Shown here piece after piece: positions 1 through 7,087 of a stretch of DNA of 10,543 nucleotides (position 1 is the first letter of the stretch; every line of letters starts with the position of its first letter). The stretch spans positions 1 through 10,543 of the forward strand of contig APFI01000304.1 of NCBI GenBank assembly GCA_000403945.1. Reading direction: 5' to 3'. The notes beneath the pieces were generated by a model. It saw only the letters and a program-made list of their open reading frames with translations. It searched no databases and had not been told where the DNA came from. Source of the DNA: Desulfovibrio sp. Dsv1 (GTDB taxonomy: Bacteria; Desulfobacterota; Desulfovibrionia; Desulfovibrionales; Desulfovibrionaceae). A program made the translations under genes and the position numbers.

Positions 1-251
1 GATTACACGATTTTCATGACCTTTTCTGGAATTATGAAATGACTTCTAGTCAAGATCCTTTGCTTTTTAGATTGTCTTGGTGGATGCGAGAGCAAACCGT
101 TCGCCACAAAGGCGTAAACGCAATTTCTTTGCGCTATAAAGCTCCGGAGCGGGCGTCTTCAAATGTTAAAAATGTACATCTTAAACATTGTTCTGCTCCA
201 TGCGGGCTTCGCCGTGTCATGGCGCGGCGGTCTCACCGCTACAAGTTCCTC
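1..251. other. Left flank without a convincing gene
   Basis: This stretch is visibly more AT-rich than the rest of the window and lies beyond the 3' end of the regulator gene. An open reading frame runs rightwards through it, but it has no good ribosome binding site, encodes no recognisable domain, and continues antisense through the regulator gene, so I do not call it. A 10-bp palindrome (GCTCCGGAGC, 141-150) and a small hairpin (227-239) are present. I see no RNA gene. Confidence 0.5.
116..133 (-). terminator. Weak candidate terminator of the GntR gene
   Basis: Read on the minus strand, a perfect 5-bp stem (CGCAA/TTGCG, loop AGAAA) is followed directly by TTT. It lies about 120 bp beyond the stop codon of the regulator gene. 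The stem is short and the T-run is only three bases, so this is the best candidate in the flank rather than a strong one. Confidence 0.22.
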
Positions 252-1121
252 CTACCCCGGCGTACGCTCCGGCGCGCCGAACGTCAGAGGCGGAAATTCC
301 TGCTCGTCCGGCTGAGACGGCAATGCCGGATCCAGAGAGGCAAAGTCCTCGCCGCCTTTACCGGCCGCCCGCGCGGCCATCAGGTCCACCAGATAAATGC
401 CGCGCATCTCTTCCAGATGCAAGCGCATAGCCTGCTCGGCCAGATCCGGATTCCGCTCTTTCAACGCCTCAAGCACGGCCACATGCGCGGTGTACGAGCG
501 TTCGCTCTGCCGCCGCACCTGCATGGAAGCATACAGGGGCGTAATCAGCCAGCCCCCGAAGCCCTCGGCCAGCAGGCTGAGAAAAGGATTCCCCATAAAT
601 TCCACCAGAGCGCGGTGAAAGGCGATATCCGCTTCGGCAAAGGAGCGGATCTCCGATCTGTCCAAAAAATTTCGTTGATTGACGAGAATTTCCCGCAGCG
701 ATCTTAACTGGTCGTCCGTCACCTGACGGGCCAGTTGCCGGGCCACGGAGGTTTCGAAAAAGAGGCGCAGGTCATGGAGTTGTCGCCAGCCGTCCGTCGA
801 ACTGGAATAAATCTGCAATGTGGCGCGCATTTCGCCCAGCAGGGGCTTGAGCGTAAGCTTGCAGACCCGGGCGCGCATGCCTGGCGAAATTTCGATCAGA
901 CCCATACGCCCCAAAGTGGACAGGGCCTCACGCACTGCGGGCCGCCCTACGCCAAATTCATCCATGAGCTCCCGCTCGGAAGGCAGCTTCTGGCCTTTCT
1001 GGTAAACCCCGGCCCGGATATCCTCCAAAAGACAGGCCAATACCTCGGTATGCACGCGCGGGCGCTGAATATTGCGCCGCCTGTTCCCAAGTATTTCTGT
1101 ATAGTTGTTTTTCATGCGCAT
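252..1121 (-). CDS. GntR-family transcriptional regulator, FadR/FCD subfamily
   Basis: This is a 289-aa DNA-binding regulator. The N-terminal winged helix-turn-helix spans roughly residues 24-90, with the signature LPSERELMDEFGV followed by RPAVREALSTLGRMGLIE. A C-terminal FCD ligand-binding domain covers about 112-245. Its usual metal or carboxylate ligands are visible: Asp165 and His169 in ADIAFH, His213 in the TAHVAVLEAL helix and His235 in MRLHLEEM. FCD regulators generally sense small organic acids; citrate-operon regulators such as CitO of Enterococcus belong to this subfamily. The gene is divergent from the citE-led operon, so control of that operon is the simplest inference. Two starts are possible, 1121 and 1115, and neither has a strong Shine-Dalgarno sequence. 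The tail after residue 250 is rich in Ala and Pro and looks disordered. The family is certain; the effector is unknown. Confidence 0.93.
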   Translation of the reverse strand: MRMKNNYTEILGNRRRNIQRPRVHTEVLACLLEDIRAGVYQKGQKLPSERELMDEFGVGRPAVREALSTLGRMGLIEISPGMRARVCKLTLKPLLGEMRATLQIYSSSTDGWRQLHDLRLFFETSVARQLARQVTDDQLRSLREILVNQRNFLDRSEIRSFAEADIAFHRALVEFMGNPFLSLLAEGFGGWLITPLYASMQVRRQSERSYTAHVAVLEALKERNPDLAEQAMRLHLEEMRGIYLVDLMAARAAGKGGEDFASLDPALPSQPDEQEFPPLTFGAPERTPG

Positions 1122-1156
1122 CGTGGTAAGTTGTAAAAAATTGATGAAAAAACTAT

Positions 1157-1198
1157 GCCAGCTGGCTTAGTGTGCCCGGTCGGCACGGTTTTGTAAAC
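1157..1198. promoter_or_regulatory. Cluster of dyad-symmetric sites upstream of the regulator
   Basis: Three inverted repeats lie within 42 bp: a perfect 10-bp palindrome GCCAGCTGGC (1157-1166), GTGCC-N5-GGCAC (1172-1186) and GTTT-TGT-AAAC (1188-1198). They sit 36-77 bp upstream of the regulator start, where autoregulatory operators are usually found. A direct repeat TTGTAAA occurs at 1131-1137 and 1191-1197, exactly 60 bp apart. AAGTTGT (1128-1134) is mirrored by ACAACTT (1207-1213). Which of these, if any, is bound is not known. Confidence 0.35.
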
Positions 1199-1248
1199 TT
1201 GGCTGAACAACTTTAAGGGCGAAAGGCCAAAGTTTCTTTGTTCTTTTT

Positions 1249-1259
1249 TGGTATGACAT
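1249..1259 (+). promoter_or_regulatory. Candidate GntR/FadR-type operator next to the -35 box
   Basis: The sequence TGGT-ATG-ACAT matches the FadR-subfamily pattern T-N-GT-NNN-AC-N-A at all fixed positions but the last. It ends one base before the -35 hexamer at 1261. A regulator bound here would be expected to block RNA polymerase. The match is short and could be chance. Confidence 0.35.
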
Positions 1260-1260
1260 G

Positions 1261-1289
1261 TTGACTTATTAATAGCAATGATCTATTCA
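1261..1289 (+). promoter_or_regulatory. Sigma70-type promoter of the cit/mae/glc operon
   Basis: TTGACT (1261-1266) and TATTCA (1284-1289) are separated by exactly 17 bp within an AT-rich stretch that stands out from the GC-rich surroundings. This predicts transcription starting near 1296, about 200 nt before the citE1 start codon. No comparable promoter was seen in the gaps further downstream, so this is probably the main promoter of the plus-strand cluster. Confidence 0.65.
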
Positions 1290-1295
1290 AAATGA

Positions 1296-1495
1296 AACGG
1301 CAAAAAGCAGCGCGGCCCGGTCACAAACCGGGCAGGCGGGCATGGCGCAGACGGTTTTGTGCGGGCCGGCTCCCAAAAGGGACCGCCCCGCCCCGGAGTA
1401 CTCCCGAGAGTGGGGAATGCGCGCCGGAACAAATGTCGCTTGCTTGACGTGGCAGAGTTTTTTTTCAGACGACTTTTATCCACAGGAGTCTTCAC
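1296..1495 (+). promoter_or_regulatory. Long structured 5' leader of the operon
   Basis: About 200 nt separate the predicted transcription start from citE1. The stretch holds a perfect 7-bp hairpin GCCCGGT-CACAA-ACCGGGC (1315-1333) and an imperfect long stem from 1361 to 1391 (GCGGG/CCCGC and CGG/CCG outer pairs, capped by TCCC-AAAA-GGGA). A perfect palindrome GGAGTACTCC follows at 1395-1404, then a run of eight T at 1458-1465. No open reading frame here resembles a real gene, and I recognise no known riboswitch class. The leader could carry attenuation or an unknown cis-acting RNA, or may simply be GC-rich sequence that folds. AGGAG at 1484-1488 is the ribosome binding site of citE1. Confidence 0.45.
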
Positions 1496-2389
1496 ATGGC
1501 TGTTATGCGTTCTATCTTTTATGTGCCCGGCAACAATCCCAAATTTATTGGCAAAGCCCCCAGCATCCCGGCCGACATCATCACGCTCGACCTAGAAGAC
1601 GCCGTTCCCCCTTCCGAGAAGGAAAACGCCCGTCGGATGATCGTCGAGAACATGAACAAGATCGCCAAGGAAAGCGTGAGCGGCGCTGAAATCTACGTGC
1701 GCATCAACAACTGGGAAACCGAAATGACCAACGACGACCTAGAAGCTGTGGTGCAGCCCGGCCTCAACGGCGTCACCCTGGCCAAAACCGGTCATCCCGA
1801 CGACGTGAAACGTCTGGCCTGGAAGCTGGAAGAACTGGAACGCCGCCGCGGCATGGAAATCGGCTCGGTGAAGATCTCCATGCTGCTTGAAACCGCCAAG
1901 GGCGTCATGAACGCCTATGAGTGCTGCATGGCCAGCCCACGCAACGTCAACGCCATCTTCGGCGCTGTGGACTACTGCCGCGACATGCACGTCAAAATCA
2001 CCAACGAAGCCGTGGAACAGCTCTGGGGCCGCGCCAAGGTGGCCATCGCCTGCCGCGCCTCCGGCCTTGTGGCCATTGACGCCCCATTCGTCTCCTTCCA
2101 GGATACTGAAGCTTTCGAGCGCAACGTGCGCGACGGTCTGCAGATGGGCTACGGCGGTCGCATGATCATCCACCCCAGCCAGGTGGAGCCTTCCAACCGT
2201 CTGTACGCCCCCGACCCGGCCGACGTGGAATGGGCACGCGGCGTGGTGAAGGTGTTCGAGGAAGAAGGCCTCGCCAAGGGCAAGGCCGCCGTGTCCTATT
2301 TGGGCAAGATGGTTGACACGCCCGTGTACGACAACGCGCGCGACATTCTGGCCGCCCAGGCTGAAATCGACGCCAAGAACAACAAATAA
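1496..2389 (+). CDS. CitE-family (HpcH/HpaI) lyase, full-length copy (CitE1)
   Basis: A 297-aa TIM-barrel lyase of the citrate lyase beta-subunit / malyl-CoA lyase / citramalyl-CoA lyase superfamily, which performs retro-Claisen cleavage of a 3-hydroxyacyl thioester. Visible motifs are RSIFYVPGNNP (5-15), the acidic LDLEDAVPPSEK (31-42), substrate-binding Arg69 in YVRIN, metal ligand Glu132 in LLETAKG, metal ligand Asp159 in FGAVDY, and IIHPSQVE (224-231). The C-terminal YLGKMVDTP lid region (269-277) is also present. Every catalytic element expected is there and the length is normal for the family. The IIHPSQ form is closer to CoA-type CLYBL-like members than to INPRQI of classical citrate lyase, so it may act on a CoA thioester or on the acyl-ACP. 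AGGAG lies 7 nt before the ATG. It is first in the operon, separated from citD, the second citE and citF by three redox genes, which is not the usual citDEF order. Confidence 0.9.
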   Translation: MAVMRSIFYVPGNNPKFIGKAPSIPADIITLDLEDAVPPSEKENARRMIVENMNKIAKESVSGAEIYVRINNWETEMTNDDLEAVVQPGLNGVTLAKTGHPDDVKRLAWKLEELERRRGMEIGSVKISMLLETAKGVMNAYECCMASPRNVNAIFGAVDYCRDMHVKITNEAVEQLWGRAKVAIACRASGLVAIDAPFVSFQDTEAFERNVRDGLQMGYGGRMIIHPSQVEPSNRLYAPDPADVEWARGVVKVFEEEGLAKGKAAVSYLGKMVDTPVYDNARDILAAQAEIDAKNNK

Positions 2390-2435
2390 AGCGGTCTTGC
2401 CGCTTTGGGCTCCGGGCGACGCGCGCCCGGAGCCC
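2388..2435 (+). promoter_or_regulatory. Tandem hairpins after citE1
   Basis: Two perfect stem-loops abut. The first is AAAGCGG-TCTTG-CCGCTTT (2388-2406), overlapping the citE1 stop codon. The second is a 12-bp stem GGGCTCCGGGCG with loop ACGCG (2407-2435). No T-run follows the second, so complete termination is unlikely before the malic enzyme gene. An mRNA-stability or processing element, or partial termination giving more citE1 message, fits better. Confidence 0.55.
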
Positions 2436-2513
2436 CCTCAACCGGGGCCGTCTGATGCGCGAATGCACTGCGACATTCCGGCTCCGCCAACCGGATGCGT
2501 CCAAGGAGAACAC

Positions 2514-3773
2514 ATGTCTCGGATCAAAAATTTGCGTGAAGAAGCCCTGTCCATGCACAAGGACAACTTGGGGAAAATCGAGGTCCGGGTCAAAGTACCC
2601 GTGCGGGATACTGATGACCTGACGCTGGCCTATTCGCCGGGCGTTGCCGAACCCTGCATGGAAATCAACAAAAACCCCGAGATGCTGGACGTCTACACCA
2701 ACCACTCCAACTTCGTCTGCGTGGTTTCCAACGGCACGGCCGTGCTGGGTCTGGGTGACATCGGTCCTGCGGCGGCCCTGCCGGTTATGGAAGGCAAGTC
2801 CTTGCTTTTCAAGACCTTCGGCGATGTGGACGCCTTTCCCATCTGCGTCAATACCAAGGACACGCAAAAGATCATCGAGATAATCGAACTCATGGCCCCC
2901 ACCTTCGGCGGCGTGAACCTTGAAGACATCAAGGCTCCCGAATGCTTCATCATTGAAGACGGCCTCAAGGAACGCGGCATCTTCAAGGGGGCCATTTTCC
3001 ATGACGATCAGCACGGCACCGCTGTGGTCACCTTGGCGGGCCTGATCAACGCCTTGAAAGTGGTGGGCAAGAAACTGGAAGACGTCAAGGTGGTCACCAG
3101 CGGCGCGGGCGCGGCGGGTATCGCCATCATCAAGCTGCTCATGGCCGTGGGCCTCAAAAACGTAATCATGTGCGACTCCAGGGGTGCCATCTGGGAAGGC
3201 CGCCCGGAAGGCATGAATCCCTACAAGGACGAGATCGCCAAGCGCACCAATCCCGGCAAAGTCAAGGGCGGCCAGGCCGAAGCCATCAAGGGCGCGGACG
3301 TCTTCATTGGCGTTTCTGCTCCCGGCACCCTGAACGAAGACATGATCCGCAGTATGGCCAAGGATCCCATCGTCTTTGCCCAGGCTAACCCCGTTCCGGA
3401 AATATGGCCCCTGCAGCGCGCCTATGACGCCGGTGCCAAAGTGGTTTCCACCGGCCGTTCCGACTGCCCGAACCAGATCAACAATGTTCTGGCCTTCCCC
3501 GGCATCTTCCGCGGCGCCATCGATGTGCGCGCCACAGACATCAATGACGCCATGAAGATCGCCGCAGCTTACGCCTTGGCTGATCTGGTCAAACCCGAGG
3601 AGCTGGGCCCGCAGATGATCATTCCTTCCACTCTCAACCCCGATGTGGCCCCCATGGTTGCTGAGGCTACGGCCAAGGCCGCCATGAACAGCGGCATCGC
3701 CCGCGTAAAGATCGACCCCGCTGTTGTGGCGGAAAATTTGCGGAAGCGTTTGGCCAAGCAAGTGCGCGCCTGA
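2514..3773 (+). CDS. Malic enzyme (NAD(P)-dependent, oxaloacetate-decarboxylating type)
   Basis: A 419-aa malic enzyme of the short bacterial type (YtsJ-like, without the phosphotransacetylase-like domain of E. coli MaeB). It oxidatively decarboxylates malate to pyruvate and CO2; many family members also decarboxylate oxaloacetate. Visible are Tyr40 in LAYSPGVAEPC, the TNHSNFVCVVSNGTAVLGLGD region (62-82), Lys95 in VMEGKS, NLEDI (135-139) and FHDDQHGTA (162-170), whose acidic residues hold the divalent metal. The Rossmann motif GAGAAG (197-202) follows, with Asp221 at the end of the second strand, then ANPVPEIWP and TGRSDCPNQINNVLAFPG. ATG 2514 has AAGGAG five nt upstream, and the protein begins with the usual family N-terminus; the upstream in-frame extension overlaps citE1 and is not credible. 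In this operon it would convert C4 acids, including the oxaloacetate arm of citrate cleavage, to pyruvate. Cofactor preference is not settled by sequence. Confidence 0.93.
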   Translation: MSRIKNLREEALSMHKDNLGKIEVRVKVPVRDTDDLTLAYSPGVAEPCMEINKNPEMLDVYTNHSNFVCVVSNGTAVLGLGDIGPAAALPVMEGKSLLFKTFGDVDAFPICVNTKDTQKIIEIIELMAPTFGGVNLEDIKAPECFIIEDGLKERGIFKGAIFHDDQHGTAVVTLAGLINALKVVGKKLEDVKVVTSGAGAAGIAIIKLLMAVGLKNVIMCDSRGAIWEGRPEGMNPYKDEIAKRTNPGKVKGGQAEAIKGADVFIGVSAPGTLNEDMIRSMAKDPIVFAQANPVPEIWPLQRAYDAGAKVVSTGRSDCPNQINNVLAFPGIFRGAIDVRATDINDAMKIAAAYALADLVKPEELGPQMIIPSTLNPDVAPMVAEATAKAAMNSGIARVKIDPAVVAENLRKRLAKQVRA

Positions 3774-3818
3774 GCATCTCGCTCACAAGAAATCCTCTAA
3801 CCCTGTTGGGGAAAATGT

Positions 3819-5210
3819 ATGTTGAGTGATTCCCTTGCCAAGGAATTCGAGGCCATTGTCGGTAAGGAAAATGTCTTTACCAGTGAAGCGGACCGTCAGA
3901 ACTATTCGTATGACTCCTGCGTGTGGACTCCGTGTATTCCCGGCGGTGTGGTGCGCCCCACCAACACCGGGCAGCTCGGCCCGATTATCGCGCTCTGCTA
4001 CAAGGAAGGCATTCCCATGACCGTGCGCGGAGCGGGCACCAACCTTTCCGGCGGCACCATTCCGGACACCACCGATACCATCGTCATCCTGACCACCGCC
4101 CTGAACCGCATTCTTGAAATCAACGAGGAAGACCTCTACGCCATTGTGGAACCCGGCGTCATCACCGCCCCCATGGCCGCTACCATTGCCTCCAAGGGCC
4201 TTTTCTACCCCCCGGATCCGGGTTCCATGTCCGTGTCCACCATCGGCGGCAACGTGGCCGAAAACTCGGGCGGCCTGCGCGGGCTGAAATACGGTACCAC
4301 CAAAGACTATGTCATGGGCATGGAAGTCTATGCCAATACCGGCGACTTGGTGCGTTGCGGCTCGCGTTGCGTGAAATGCGCCACCGGCTACGCCATTTCG
4401 CCTCTTCTGGTGGGTAGCGAAGGCACCTTGGCCGTCACCAGCCAGGTAACCCTGAAGCTCGTGCCCCCGCCGAAGGCATCCAAAGCCATGATGGCCCTGT
4501 TCACGGACATGCAGTCCGCCTCCAAGGCTGTGGCCGCCATCATCTCCGCCCACGTGGTGCCGTGCACGCTGGAATTCCTGGACCACGCCACCATCAACTA
4601 CGTGGAAGACTATGTGAAGATCGGCCTGCCCCGCGATGCCGGCGCCATGCTGCTGGTCGAAGTGGACGGCCATCCCGCCCAGGTCGAGGACGACGCCGCC
4701 GTGGTGGAAAAGGTGCTCAAGGACTGTGGCTCCACGGAAGTGGTCGTGGCCAAGGACGCCGAACAGAAAAAGAATATCTGGGAAGCCCGCCGCGTTGCCA
4801 TCCCGGCCCTCGCCCGCGCCAAACCCACTTTTATGATGGAAGATGTCACCGTCCCCCGTTCCAAGATCCCGGCCATGATCGCGGGTCTGGAAAAGATCGC
4901 CAAGGACCGCAACGTGACCATCGCCACTTTCGGTCACGCAGGCGACGGCAACCTGCATCCCGGCATCCTCTGCGACAAGCGCGACAAGCAGGAATGGGCC
5001 CGTGTGGAACTGGCTGTGGACGATCTCTTCAACCTCGGCCTTGAACTCAAGGGCACGCTTTCCGGCGAGCACGGTATTGGACTTGCCAAAAAGCAGTGGC
5101 TTGAGCAGGAGACTTCACACGGTTCCATCATGTTTTCGCGCCGGTTGCGCAACGCCTTTGACCCCAAGGGTCTGTTCAATCCGGAGAAAATCGTCGGAGC
5201 CCGTGGGTAG
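3819..5210 (+). CDS. glcD: FAD-linked 2-hydroxyacid dehydrogenase, GlcD type (lactate/glycolate oxidase)
   Basis: A 463-aa flavoprotein of the VAO/PCMH fold. It oxidises a 2-hydroxyacid, typically D-lactate or glycolate, to the 2-oxoacid. The FAD-binding domain (about 40-215) shows RGAGTNLSGGTIP (70-82), YPPDPGS (130-136) and STIGGNVAENSGG (140-152). The C-terminal oxidase domain carries EDVTVPRSKIP (341-351), FGHAGDGNLHPG (371-382, His373 and His380 as likely metal or substrate ligands) and SGEHGIG (415-421). Length matches the family. ATG 3819 is preceded by GGGGA with 6-nt spacing; an ATG four bases earlier opens only a short frame. It begins 45 bp after the malic enzyme and is followed by its likely electron-acceptor subunit. 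No GlcE-like subunit is present, as in two-gene lactate dehydrogenase loci of sulfate reducers. I favour lactate as substrate, but glycolate, malate or 2-hydroxyglutarate cannot be excluded from motifs. Confidence 0.9.
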   Translation: MLSDSLAKEFEAIVGKENVFTSEADRQNYSYDSCVWTPCIPGGVVRPTNTGQLGPIIALCYKEGIPMTVRGAGTNLSGGTIPDTTDTIVILTTALNRILEINEEDLYAIVEPGVITAPMAATIASKGLFYPPDPGSMSVSTIGGNVAENSGGLRGLKYGTTKDYVMGMEVYANTGDLVRCGSRCVKCATGYAISPLLVGSEGTLAVTSQVTLKLVPPPKASKAMMALFTDMQSASKAVAAIISAHVVPCTLEFLDHATINYVEDYVKIGLPRDAGAMLLVEVDGHPAQVEDDAAVVEKVLKDCGSTEVVVAKDAEQKKNIWEARRVAIPALARAKPTFMMEDVTVPRSKIPAMIAGLEKIAKDRNVTIATFGHAGDGNLHPGILCDKRDKQEWARVELAVDDLFNLGLELKGTLSGEHGIGLAKKQWLEQETSHGSIMFSRRLRNAFDPKGLFNPEKIVGARG

Positions 5211-5261
5211 AAAATCCGCCGGGGCGGCCTCTAGTCGCGCCGGAACCATAAATCTCAAGCA

Positions 5262-5294
5262 GCCGGATGGACGGCAGACACCTTTCCGTCCGGC
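5262..5294 (+). promoter_or_regulatory. Intercistronic hairpin before the GlcF-like gene
   Basis: GGACGG (5269-5274) pairs with CCGTCC (5286-5291), extended by GCC/GGC across a small bulge, with an 11-nt loop. It lies between the two dehydrogenase genes and contains the upstream in-frame ATG at 5267, which argues against use of that codon as a start. No T-run follows, so it is not a typical terminator. Confidence 0.3.
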
Positions 5295-5308
5295 ACTGGG
5301 GCTGGAGC

Positions 5309-6601
5309 ATGAACGATCTTACCAGGCTTGCCAATTCGTTGATGGCTCTGGACGACAAGCTGGTCTCCTGCATGAAATGCGGCTTCTGCCAAGCCTTCTG
5401 CCCGGTTTTTGACGAAACCGGCGAAGAAGGTGACGTGACCCGAGGCAAAATCGCCCTTGTGGAAAACCTGGCCCATCTTGTCATCCAAGATCCTGAAGCG
5501 GTTTACGAACGGCTTTCCCGTTGTCTCCTCTGCGGCGGCTGTAACTTCAGTTGCCCGGCTGGCGCGCCCACCATGGAAATTTTCCTCGAAGCGCGCGCCA
5601 TTGTGGTCAGCTATCTGGGGCTTTCCCCCATCAAGAAAACCATTTTCCGGACCTTGTTACCCAATCCGCGGATGTTCAACACACTGATGAAACTGAGCTC
5701 GCCCTTCCAAGGCCTGTTCATCAAAAAGGACAACTCGCCGCAGAATACGGCCTGTGTGCCCATGTTCAAGGCTTTCATCGGCGAACGTCACATTCCCATG
5801 CTGGCAAAGAAAACGCTTTCGGCCAAAGTGGGTTCCCGTGACACCCCGGCTGGCAAAAGCGGTCTGAAGGTCGCCTTCTTCCCCGGATGCATGGGTGACA
5901 AGATCTACACCGACATGTCTGAAGCCTGTCTGAAGGTTTTCGAACACCACGGCGTGGGCGTCTACATGCCTGACAATCAGGCATGCTGCGGCATTCCGTC
6001 GCTGACTTCCGGCGATTTGAAGGGCTTCGGCAAGCTGGCCGCCTACAATCTGGATCTGTTTGCGAAGAACAAGTTCGACTACATCATCACGCCCTGTTCT
6101 TCCTGCACCGCTACCATCAAGGAACATTGGCGGAATGCTGAGAACCTCACCCCGGCGCAGCGCGCGTTCGCCCGTACGCTGGGCGAAAAAGCCATGGACA
6201 TCAACGCCTTTGTGGTGGACGTGCTCAAAGTCACGCCGCCCGAGGGCGCAAGGCAGGGCAAGACCAAGGTCACGTATCACGAATCCTGCCACCTGATGAA
6301 ATCCCTGCACGTCAGCAAACAGCCCAGGGAACTCGTCAAGATGAACAAGGACTACCAGCTTGTGCCCATGAGGGAAGCCGACCATTGCTGCGGTTGCGGC
6401 GGCACCTTCACACTGACCCAACCCGAACTCTCCGCTAAGATCGGCCAGCGCAAACGTGACAATATTGTGGCCAGCGGCGCGGACGTGGTGGCCATGGGCT
6501 GCCCGGCCTGCATGATGCAGATTTCGGACATGCTCGCCCGCAACCACGACTCGGTCAAAGTCAAGCACACCATTGAAATCTACGCGGACTCTCTGTCCTA
6601 A
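5309..6601 (+). CDS. Iron-sulfur (Fe-S)-binding oxidoreductase subunit, GlcF-like with two CCG domains
   Basis: A 430-aa electron-transfer partner for the preceding flavoprotein. Two [4Fe-4S] motifs lie near the N-terminus: Cys21/24/27/31 (CMKCGFCQAFCP) and Cys72/75/78/82 (CLLCGGCNFSCP). Two CCG (DUF224-type) cysteine-rich domains follow: one with FPGC (Cys194), ACCGIP (Cys226/227) and CSSC (263-266), the other with ESCH (Cys327), HCCGCGG (360-365) and GCPAC (397-401). This is the arrangement of GlcF and of the iron-sulfur subunits next to D-lactate dehydrogenases. Such subunits deliver electrons to membrane quinone or another acceptor; no membrane helix is seen, so peripheral attachment is inferred. 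ATG 5309 is preferred (TGGGG 7 nt upstream, and the protein then starts close to the first cluster); the in-frame ATG at 5267 has no ribosome binding site. The gap to the GlcD gene is 98 nt. Confidence 0.9.
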   Translation: MNDLTRLANSLMALDDKLVSCMKCGFCQAFCPVFDETGEEGDVTRGKIALVENLAHLVIQDPEAVYERLSRCLLCGGCNFSCPAGAPTMEIFLEARAIVVSYLGLSPIKKTIFRTLLPNPRMFNTLMKLSSPFQGLFIKKDNSPQNTACVPMFKAFIGERHIPMLAKKTLSAKVGSRDTPAGKSGLKVAFFPGCMGDKIYTDMSEACLKVFEHHGVGVYMPDNQACCGIPSLTSGDLKGFGKLAAYNLDLFAKNKFDYIITPCSSCTATIKEHWRNAENLTPAQRAFARTLGEKAMDINAFVVDVLKVTPPEGARQGKTKVTYHESCHLMKSLHVSKQPRELVKMNKDYQLVPMREADHCCGCGGTFTLTQPELSAKIGQRKRDNIVASGADVVAMGCPACMMQISDMLARNHDSVKVKHTIEIYADSLS

Positions 6602-6607
6602 AGCAAT

Positions 6608-6637
6608 GCCGCTCCCCCCGTCGCCGGGGGGAGCGGC
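6608..6637 (+). terminator. Strong 13-bp hairpin after the GlcF-like gene
   Basis: GCCGCTCCCCCCG pairs perfectly with its complement around a TCGC loop, starting 6 nt after the stop codon. The next bases (GCCATAGCCTGATTTC, from 6635) lack a proper U-tract, so it may be a partial terminator or a 3' stability element separating the redox genes from the citD block. The rest of the 204-bp gap holds one more inverted repeat (GTTGCGA/TCGCAAC, 6712-6740) and no gene or clear promoter. Confidence 0.5.
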
Positions 6638-6805
6638 CATAGCCTGATTTCAACCACAGCCGCAAGACCGAAACAGCACGAGCTGCCTGAAAAACCTTTC
6701 CGGCGGAGCATGTTGCGACGCCAAGCCCGACTTTCGCAACCCACCCGACATTGCGCGTCTGGCGTAACCTCTTCCCTCGACAGGCAATGACCAGGAGGCA
6801 GCCCT

Positions 6806-7075
6806 ATGAAACTGAATAAAACCGGTGAAGCCGGCACGGCGGAAAGCGGCGACATTCTTGTGACCGTCGCTCCCTCCGAAGAGCCCGGTATCCAGATCGA
6901 ATTGACCGGCAAGTCCGTCATTCTCAAACAGTTCGGCAGACAGATCAGGGAACTGATCCAGAAGACCGCCGAGGAAAACAGCCTGGAAAACGTCAGGATC
7001 AGCGCCAAGGACAACGGCGCTCTTGACTGCGCCATCAAAGCCAGAGTCCGCGCCGCCATCCGGCGGGCTGTTTAA
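6806..7075 (+). CDS. citD: Citrate lyase acyl carrier protein (gamma subunit) CitD
   Basis: An 89-aa protein of normal CitD length. CitD carries the phosphoribosyl-dephospho-CoA prosthetic group to which the substrate acyl group is attached during the lyase cycle. The attachment motif is intact: AGTAESGD, residues 9-16, with Ser14 at the same position as the modified serine of E. coli CitD. Other family features are LTGKSVILKQFGRQIRELI in the middle and the C-terminal KDNGALDCAIKARVRAA. A strong AGGAGG lies 7 nt before the ATG. The next gene starts 12 nt after the stop, so the two are probably translated together. The prosthetic group needs CitG, CitX and acetylation by CitC; none is encoded in this window. 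Confidence 0.95.
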   Translation: MKLNKTGEAGTAESGDILVTVAPSEEPGIQIELTGKSVILKQFGRQIRELIQKTAEENSLENVRISAKDNGALDCAIKARVRAAIRRAV

Positions 7076-7087
7076 AGGAGTCGCAGC

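Noticed and set aside
39..707. Plus-strand open frame running from the left flank into the regulator gene
   Set aside because: There is no convincing ribosome binding site or domain, and most of it is antisense to the clear GntR gene.
1444..1479. Second promoter close to citE1 (TTGACG at 1444)
   Set aside because: No acceptable -10 hexamer lies at 16-18 bp spacing; the TTTTAT candidate is 24 bp away.
2166..3761. Long minus-strand open frame opposite citE1 and the malic enzyme
   Set aside because: It has no recognisable domain, and the opposite strand encodes well-conserved enzymes. Long antisense frames are common in GC-rich genes.
3783..5072. Long minus-strand open frame opposite the GlcD gene
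   Set aside because: It is rich in Gly and His in the pattern of an antisense reading of GC-rich codons; the plus strand has all the GlcD motifs.
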